This document shows positions 54,401 to 63,400 of a stretch of DNA of 64,000 nucleotides, one piece after another. Each line of letters opens with the position of its first letter. Position 1 is the first letter of the stretch. Source of the stretch: Planctomycetaceae bacterium (GTDB taxonomy: Bacteria; Planctomycetota; Planctomycetia; Planctomycetales; Planctomycetaceae). Position numbers and translations under genes: made by a program. The notes beneath the pieces are model-generated. The model worked only from the letters and a program-made list of their open reading frames with translations. It searched no databases and was not told the origin of the DNA. The stretch lies in assembly GCA_021732995.1 (NCBI GenBank), contig JAKFWA010000122.1:1-64000 (forward strand), given 5' to 3'.

Positions 54401-57400
54401 TGAGTTGGCGGCGAATCGTCATTGTTAATAGTGCCGACTGCAGGTGTCGGATCCAGAGTGGCACTCGGGAATGCGACGCCATCGCGTGTCGGATTGCTGA
54501 GCGTCACGGTGAACTGCTCGTTCGGCTCGAACCGCGAATCGCCAATGACAGTGACCACAAAGTTCTTGGACGTATCGCCTGCCAGTGCCGGATTCGTGGA
54601 ATTCGGATTGAAGGTCAGAGTCTGCGTCTTGGATTGATAATCACTATTGCCGATGGCCGTGCCGCTGACCGTAGAAGCATTCACCGAGACCGGTACGCCG
54701 ACGGGCTGAGCCAGAGTGACCGTGAAGGTCATCGGAGTCGTCGTACCCGTATTACCTTCCGTGGCCGACGCGGCATCGGAGATCAGGAACGACACTTCGT
54801 CGTTGAGGATCGTGCCAATGCCCTGCGGCTTCGCAAACTGCAGCTTGTCACCGTTCTCATCAATACTGGATGCCAGAGCGTCCAGGAAGAATCGCTCGTA
54901 AGCTTCCAGCGAAGTGTCACCATTGATAGTCACGGTGACCGTCTTGGACGTTTCGCCAGACGCGAAGAACAGGCTGCCAGACGTCGCAACGTAGTCGGAT
55001 CCAGCGACGGCCGAATCGTTCGCCGTTTGATAGTCGACGGTGACGTCGTACACACTTGGCACGTCCAGCGACACAGTGAAGGTCACGGTAGTAGTGCCGC
55101 TGTCGCCTTCGACAACCTGGCCGTCGCTGACCGTCACGTAAACGTCATCGTTGATAATGGAGCCTTGGCCCAGGTTATCATCGATAATGGCGTTGACGGG
55201 CGAGAACAGACGCACGAAGAACTTCTCAGCCGTGGCGGCGTCCGGACCTGCTTCCGAGGTCACGTCACCGTTGACTTCGATCACAATTGTCTTGGTCAGT
55301 TCGCCCGGAGCGAAGGTAATCGTGCCCGTTTGCTCCAGGAAGTCGCTGCCGGTCTTCGCCGAGTTGGCTTCCGTCCTGTAGCTGACGGTTACGGGTTCTG
55401 CGGATGCTTCCATGAGCACAACCGCGAACACGAACAGCGTTTCGCCGGTATCACCTTCAGGTGCTTCGACGTCGAAGATCCGGATGTGATTCTCCTGGAC
55501 TTCGAACGAGCCGACGTCAGCAGTGTTGTCCGTCGGACGTTGTCCACCGCGCTGATCAACTGGTTCGCCACCGGAGTTGTTACCGTTATCAACCGCCGGA
55601 CTGCCGTTCAGCAGCGGATGCGTCAGGGTTGGTCCGCCGTTATTCGACAAGGGGCCGAAGACTGCATCAAACGGGCTTTGAGTAGAACCGACCTGATCCT
55701 CGTTGGTGAGGTTGACAAACCCGGTCGAAGTACCGGCATCGCCGATAAAGTTCGCTCCCAGCGAAGTGAACGCACCGCGAATGTCCGCGTCCTGGATGCG
55801 AGCTGTATTTCCAGACACAATCGTATTGCGAACGTTTGCCCGCCCGGCAGGCGCCTGGTTGATGAATCCGCCACCGACGCCGTCCGTGCTGTTCAGCACG
55901 ATCGTCGTATTGGTGACGGTGATCATGCCCACCGACCCGATGGCGGCGTCGAGATTCGTGGTATTGATAATACCACCGCCCATCGCCTGGGCCGAGTTAC
56001 CAGAGATCGTCGAATTCAGGATCGTGATAACGTCGTTGTTATAAATACCACCGGCTTTCACGCCCGCGACGTTGTTCGACAGCGTGCTCGAGTCGATCCC
56101 TATGGTTGCGGTTTCACCCAGAACACCCTGATCGTTGTAGATCGCGCCACCAGTGCCTGCGGTCGCGTTCCCATCGAACGTGGACCCCATCATGGTCACA
56201 GTGCCACGGTTGAACAAACCGCCGCCCTGTGAATTCGAGTTGTTGTCCGAAACATCGGCTCGCGTCAGCGTCAGCGGGCTGCGGTTGAAGATACCGCCAC
56301 CCTGCAGGCGAGCCTCATTGTTGGAGATGGATGAATCCACGATCGCCGCTGATCCAACCATCGTCACCTTGTCGCCCAGGTTGTGAGCAACAGCAGTGGT
56401 ACCGTTGACTCCACGAGTCACCGTGAAGGTAGTTACGGCACCCACGGTTGCCACGTTGGTGACGCGGATGCGTTCCGATCCGATCGTGAAGTCGAAGGGC
56501 ACTGACGTCGGGAACGAACCCGGGTTCGCGATCTGCAGCATCGTGTTGGCGGATCCGATTGCCACGGCCAGCGTTGACGACACCTGATCGTTATACAGGC
56601 CACCACCGAAATCGGCCTGGTTACCAGTAACAATCACATTCTCAAGCGTGATCGTGCCCTGATTAAGGATACCGCCACCGAGCAACTCCTGACCGCCGAC
56701 AACGGTCAGGTTCTTCAGGTTGAGCGTCGCACCTGCCCTGACGTGGAATATGCGGTCGAGCGATGCCGCATCGATAATAGTCTGATCAGTTCCCGAGCCA
56801 ATGATAGTCAGGCTGTCGGTGGTGACGTCGAGGTCGCCCTGCGTTGACCCGTCCTCGTCGCGACCGGCAATCGTCAGCTTGAACGTACCGGGCAGCAGCA
56901 GAATCGTATCGTCACCGTCGAGGGCGTTGGCTTCCATCACAGCAGCACGCAAGCTGCTGTTACCGGCATTATCTGCGCTGGAGAGGTCACCAGGCTTCAC
57001 GTCGACAGTATCAAGGAAGGTGTTAACAACGAAGCCCGATTCAAATGCGCCGATATCCACCGTCGCGGTGCCGTTGCCATCGCCGTCGAAGATACGGGCG
57101 AAGCCGCGTTGGTCCGTCGCGGAAACGCCAACATTGCTACCCTTGTCGCGAGCCGGGCTGCCGAACAGCAGAGCGTGGGTCTTCGTGGGCCCACCGTTGT
57201 CCTGCAGTGGTCCGAGCAATGGATCCACCGGGCTTCCGGACGTCCCGATAACGTTGCCGCCGGCCATTGTCAGAGTCGTCACTGTGCCGACATTGCCAAT
57301 CAGGTTGTTGCCCTGGCTGACGAACTGCGGCCCGCTAACGTCTGGATTCGTCGGCGCCAGGTTGGCGGCCACGATCGTGTTCTTCAGGTTGACAGGGCCA

Positions 57401-60400
57401 AAGACCGTCGTATTACGAATGCCGCCACCGGAACCGCTGGTTGCGCGATTGGCATACACGGTCGCGCTTTGCAGTGTGGCAGTACCATTGTCGTTATACA
57501 GGCCGCCACCGTCAGTCAGTGCGATATTGGACGACAGCGTGCTGTTCGAGAAGTTGAAGGCTCGGCTGTTATAAACACCACCACCGAAGTTCGCCCGGTT
57601 GCTGGAAATCGTGCTGTTCGTCAGGCCGACTGCACCCAGCGATTCCTGATAAATACCACCACCCTGATCGCCTGCGGTGCTGTCAGCAATCGTCGATTGG
57701 GAAACCGTGATGGTCGCGGAACCGGTGTTGTACAACGAACCGCCGTCAGCACCGGCTTCGTTGCCCGAGATCGTGCTCAGAGCAATGCTGATCGAACCAT
57801 TGCCAGAGTTGCGAATCGCACCGCCGTTCGTGGCCGCCGAGTTGCCCTGCAGAATCGACGTCTGGATTGTCAGCGAGCGGCTGTTGTCGATCGCACCACC
57901 ACTGCCGGTCGGAGTCGTTCCGCCGCTGTCTGCCTTATTATCAGCCAGCAGCACGGTATCCAGTGTCACGGTACCGTCAGTATCAATCGCACCGCCGTTG
58001 TTGCCCGCGAGATTGCCGGAGAACGTCGAGTCCGAAACGAGCACCGTACCGGCGGACGTCACGTACAACGCACCGCCATCCAGCAATGCAGTATTCGCCG
58101 ACAGCGCGGATCGTGTGATGGTGACGTTGCCATCCTGATCGAAGACACCGCCGCCACGTTCAGCGTCGTTCGAGGCGACCGTGCTGTTATCAATCGTGAG
58201 GTTGGCTGCCAGTTCGTTGAATACAGCACCGCCGTCGACATTCGCGGAGTTGTCGTTCAGCGTGCTGTCAACCAACGTCGCGGTCGCGGAGTCATTGTTA
58301 TACAGACCGCCGCCGTGCCGCTGAGCCGTGTTCCCCGACAGGTTCGCACCCACGAGGCTCAGGGTCGATGAGCGATCATTATAGATACCGCCACCGTCTG
58401 TCGCGGCGATGTTGCCGGAGATAGTTGCTTGAGCGACAGTCAAAGAACCTTGCTCGTTATAGATGCCTGCACCGAAGCCGGCGTTGTTGCTGCTCAAGGT
58501 TGAATCTGTAACGGTAACCGTGCCATTCGAGAACACCGCACCGCCGCGTCCGTCGGCCTTGTTGGTGCTCAGTTCGGAGCCGACCAGGTCCAGCAAGGTG
58601 GCGCCCGCGAGTCCGAGATTGTCGCTGCGGATACCGCCGCCGTCGCGTCCGTCAACCACCTGCCCGCCGCTGATGCCGATATTCACGAGATGCAGCGTGA
58701 CACCCGCGTAAACGTCCAGGACGCGGTCAATGTTCGCGCCGTCGATCTTCGAGAACGCGGGGTCAGATCCGATAATGGTCAGTTCGCCCGCGGTGATATC
58801 AATATCGCCAAATGAAGCGGCATCATCGAGACTCATCCCGCTGACAGGAATTGGCAGTCCCTGGTTCGTGAAGCGAGCCACATCGTCGCCGATGACAAAT
58901 CGCTCAGTGACCGCCGCCACGAAGCGGTTCGGGGCGTTCGGATGTAACTTGTCCATCTGCACGGTGTCAGCAATCGGCTGCCCTGGGAATGTGCTCGGAT
59001 CAAGAGTCAGGGTATAGAAGCCGTCCCTGGTGCTAACCGTCGACAGATCCAGCGTGTAGGTCGAATCGTTCACCTGAGTTAAGGTGAGGGCGGAGAGATC
59101 CACCGTTGTCGCTGGCTGAGGTCCAGGACCATCGACGTCCAGCGTCAGGTCGAACTGTGTTTCGGCGTTGTTGAGATTCACACCGACCACGTCTTCGTCG
59201 AACTGGATCGTCACCACTCCGACCTTGCCAATTCGCGGATCCGTCGGCACATCGACGATATCCGCAACTGGTGGGATGTTGTCGAGCACCGCCGTCCAGG
59301 TATCAACCAGAGCGCCGCCGACATACGGGTTCGATGGCAGGTCCGTGACCGTACCTGCGACCGGGTTGAAGGTCAGCGTGTACGTTCCCGGAGCGTCGAG
59401 GCCGATGCTATTCAGCGCGTCAACCTGCACGTTTGTCAGATCGAGGATGTACTGGCTCTGAGTGATCTGCTGCACTGCGGTGGACGTCAGCGGAACGTTG
59501 ACCGCGCCGGTACCGTCGTTGTACGTGAGCGTAAACTGAGGCGCGCCAGCGGATAGGTCAACGCCGGTCACCGCTTCGTTGAAGTTCAACGTCACGACAC
59601 CCGGATTGCTCGTTCGCGGATCCGGAGAAACGGGCACCAGAGCCGCAGTGGGGCTGAACTTGTCCGAACCGCGGATGAACTGCTCAATCGCAGCGGCGCC
59701 AACAATTCCAATCGAGGTATCATCCGCGATGGCATTGTTCTCGAAGTCCGCGATCGCCGGAGCAGTCACAAACCGGAACTCGTAAAGTCCGTCCGGAGCA
59801 AGCAGCGTACGCAACCCGCTGAGAGTATATTGAGTAATATTCGCAGGATTCTGCGTAATCGTCACTCCGGCGAGCGATTGCAACGTGGCGGTGCCGCCAA
59901 CGGCCGTGTAGCGCAGTTGCAGTTGTGCCAGAATCTGTGCTGGCGTCGCATTGACAGGCTCGGAGAAGTTCAGTGTCAGGGTATCAACCTGGTCCAGGTT
60001 GGTCGTCGCGGCCTGGAGCGGATCCGGAGTGACATCGACAATGTCGATGGTCGGAGCGATCTTATCCAGTTCGGTCAGGCCCAACTGATAGGTCTCGTTC
60101 GCCAGCCTGATCGCGTTCGGACCGGCCAGGGCGTTGGCTTCCATGATCGCGGCACGCAGAGTCTTGCGGCCGAAATTGTCGGCGGCGATGCCGTCACCCG
60201 GATTGACGTCAACGCTGTCGATCGTGGAATCGACGAAGAACCCGCCGAATTCATAAGCACCAGCATCCACGGTGGTCAGCACGCGGGTGATACCGCGTTG
60301 ATCCAGAGTCGTGAGCTGCGGCTGTCCGATATCAATCGCAACGCTGCCCAGACGCAGGGCGTGCGTGAGAGTCGGGCCGCCGTTATTTGCGAGCGGATTG

Positions 60401-63400
60401 ATGCCCGGATTCACAGGTGTCGCGACAGTTCCCACCGTCGCGCCGACGGGGAAGGCAGCCGTGGCACCATTGTTCCGCGCCACGACGTTGCCGCCGAGCG
60501 ACACGATTGTCACCGCGGAGTTGTTATTCCACACGTCAGGACCATTGGTGGCGACGTTCGTGGAGTTCGTGCCGCCGATGATCGTGTTCTTGACCAGCGT
60601 GCGCCCGTTGGTCACGTGCAAGCCGCCGCCTAGGTTAGCCGCTTGGTTGTTGTCGATCGTCGCGTTCACCAGACTCAGGTTAGACCGCAGCAACACCAGA
60701 GCACCCACGTTGTGAGCCGCCGGGGTCGTTCCATTCACGCCGCGAGTGATCGAGAACGTGTTGTTCGCGGTCTGCGTGACGCGGATGTCTTCGTTATCAA
60801 TCCGGATATCGAACACTTCCTGATTCGGGAATACGCTCGCGTTGGTGACCAGCAGAGTGGTCGCTCCCGCCGTGATGTTCGCGGCGAGCACTCCGCTGAT
60901 GTTCGGGAACGGAGCCTGATTCGAGATACCACCACCATTGCCGGTCGGATTCGTTACCGCGTTGCCGGAAATCGTGCTGTTCACAATCGCGACGGTACCA
61001 TTCGCCAGATTGACGATACCGCCACCGGACACGCCGGCCTTGTTGCGATCGTCCACAATCGGGTTGCTGGTCGGTGTATAAACACCGCCGACCAGGCTGT
61101 TTTCAATTCGCAGAGCACCGACGTTGCGAATAGCGCCGCCGTTGTTCGTGGCCTGATTGCGGGTAATCGTCGTATTGACGATCAGCATCTGGCCGTCATT
61201 GTTGATAGCGCCGCCATCGTCAGCAGAGCGATTGTCCGTGATGACACTGTTACGGATCTCGACGACGCCGCCGTCGTTTCGGATACCGCCACCGTCTTCA
61301 CTACCCGTTACGCGACCGTTGCGAATGGTAACACCATCCAGCACCAGGTTGGCGCCGGCGGTCACGTGGAAGATGCGCTCCAGCAGGCCGCCGTCGATGA
61401 TCGTCAGACCCGCACCCTTGCCGCGGATGGTGGTCGTGCCTGTGGTGTCAAAGATGTCCAGGTCGCCCGTGGCTGCGAATTGCTCGCCGGTACCACCAAT
61501 CGACAGAGTATAAACGCCTTCGTCGAGAACGATCGTATCATCACCGGCCAGGCGTCCGGCTTCCATCACGGCGGCACGGAGAGCGAGCTTGCCGCCAGCA
61601 ATCGGAGTGACCACTCCGTCGCCAGGGTTGGTGTCAATTGCATCGCTGGTCGTGGTCACAGCGATCTCGGTCGAGGTATCCCATTCCTCGATGGCGTCGC
61701 TCAGCAGAGGATTGCCGGTGCTGATCTGCGTAACGCCGGAACCGCTCGCCACGAGCGACAGACGATAGCGGCCTGTCGAGCCCGTCACTGGCGTGAGGTC
61801 GATGAAGTACTGCGCCGCGCCAGATGGGCTGGCCTGTACTTCAATCCCGCGCAGCGACACTTGCTGGCCGTCGCGCGTCAGGCGGAAGTCATTGATATCC
61901 ACGCCCTGAACAGGCTGAGTAAAGTTGACGGTCACAACACCGACCGGTCGCAAGCGTGGATCGGGCGTTACGGCCACAATCGTCGCGTTCGGGTCGATCA
62001 ACTCGTTCGTCCAATTGATGGTCGTTCCCGCCACCAGCGAGTTCGGCGTCGCCGCCTTGTCCCTGATGGGCGTGACCACATCGGTGGTAACCAGCGAGAG
62101 CACGTAGTCGCCCTTGCCGAACGTCGCCGAGGTCAGATCGAGCAGGTACTGGCTGTCGGAGCCAGGGAACGCCGTGAGCAGGGCGGGGTCGGTCAGACTG
62201 ACCGGCGCACCATCGCGGGTGAGCTTGAAGTCAGCAATATCCACACCCGTCACGCCTTCGGTAAAGTTGATCGTGACAATACCCGCCGGAGTATTACGCG
62301 GTGATGTCACCGACGTGAACGTGCCAGTTGGAGCGGTGATATCAACTCCCTGGAACCACGTATCAACCGCGCCGCGTGTTGTGTCGGTAACAATCGTGAT
62401 CGGGGCTTGAGCGATGTGTGCCGCCGCTGTGGTGCCACCGACACCGCGAGTAACCGTCAACTGATTTCCATTGACTGCGAGGACCGTCATGCGTTCTGCG
62501 TCAATTTGGATATTGAACGGCAATGTTCCGAAGAAGTTCCGCGCGTCGGACAGCGTGAGCGTCGTCACGGACGAGTTAATTGCGGTCGCAAGGGCTCCCG
62601 TCGCCAGATTGTTGCCAGCCAGATCCCGGATGGAACCGTTGTTATTCAACCGCAACGCATACGTGTGATCGGCCTTCGTAAAGTTGGTGAGGTCGATGAC
62701 GTAGCGACGCTGCGTCTCCGCGATAAACGGCGCGGCGGTAATATCAACCGGCACGTTATCGGCAGTGAGTACGAAGTCGCCAATATCAACGCCCGTTACA
62801 CTTTCGGAGAACAGGATATTGACAATACCTGCTGACGCTCCCGATGGCAGCGGATCAGGCAGCACATCAATGATGTCGGCGATCGGCTTGGTGTTATCCA
62901 GCACCCAGATCGTGGAAGCGTCACCGGCCAGTTCGATACCGGCCTGATCGACAATTCCTGAATCTCGAGCAACCAGAGTAATCCGGTAATCGCCCGGGAT
63001 ATCGGTCAATCCAGCGGCGCTGAGGTTGACTGTGAACTTCTTGGCAAAGCCGCCGGTCGGGCTGACCGGAGTTATGATACCCGAAGTAATTGGAACTACC
63101 TGGAAGCCGCTGCCGGTGTTCCTTTCGAGGCGCAGATCGGACAGGCCAAAGTCCGCAATCCGGACGTTCTTCGTGAAGTCGACGGTGATATCGTTCGCCG
63201 CAGTGATGCGCGGGCTGGTCACGGAGATTGCTGCGCTCGGGCCGATATTCTCCACGACCCAGGTATCGAGCGACAGCAGGCCGCCCTGCAGAGCGTTTCC
63301 TGCGGCATCCTGAATCAAAGACCCGGGCGCCTGCACGAAGAATTCATAGCTGCCCGGCGCGCCGGTCACCAGATTCAAGTCGATGGTGTATTCGGAGCTG

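Noticed and set aside
54016-56232. 738-codon plus-strand open frame
   Set aside because: It is antisense to Calx-beta and beta-helix coding and is a by-product of biased codons.
57109-58371. 420-codon plus-strand open frame
   Set aside because: It is antisense to beta-helix repeats and has no features of a real protein.
60643-62304. 553-codon plus-strand open frame
   Set aside because: It is antisense to Ig-like and beta-helix coding; residue composition is unnatural and repeat-derived.
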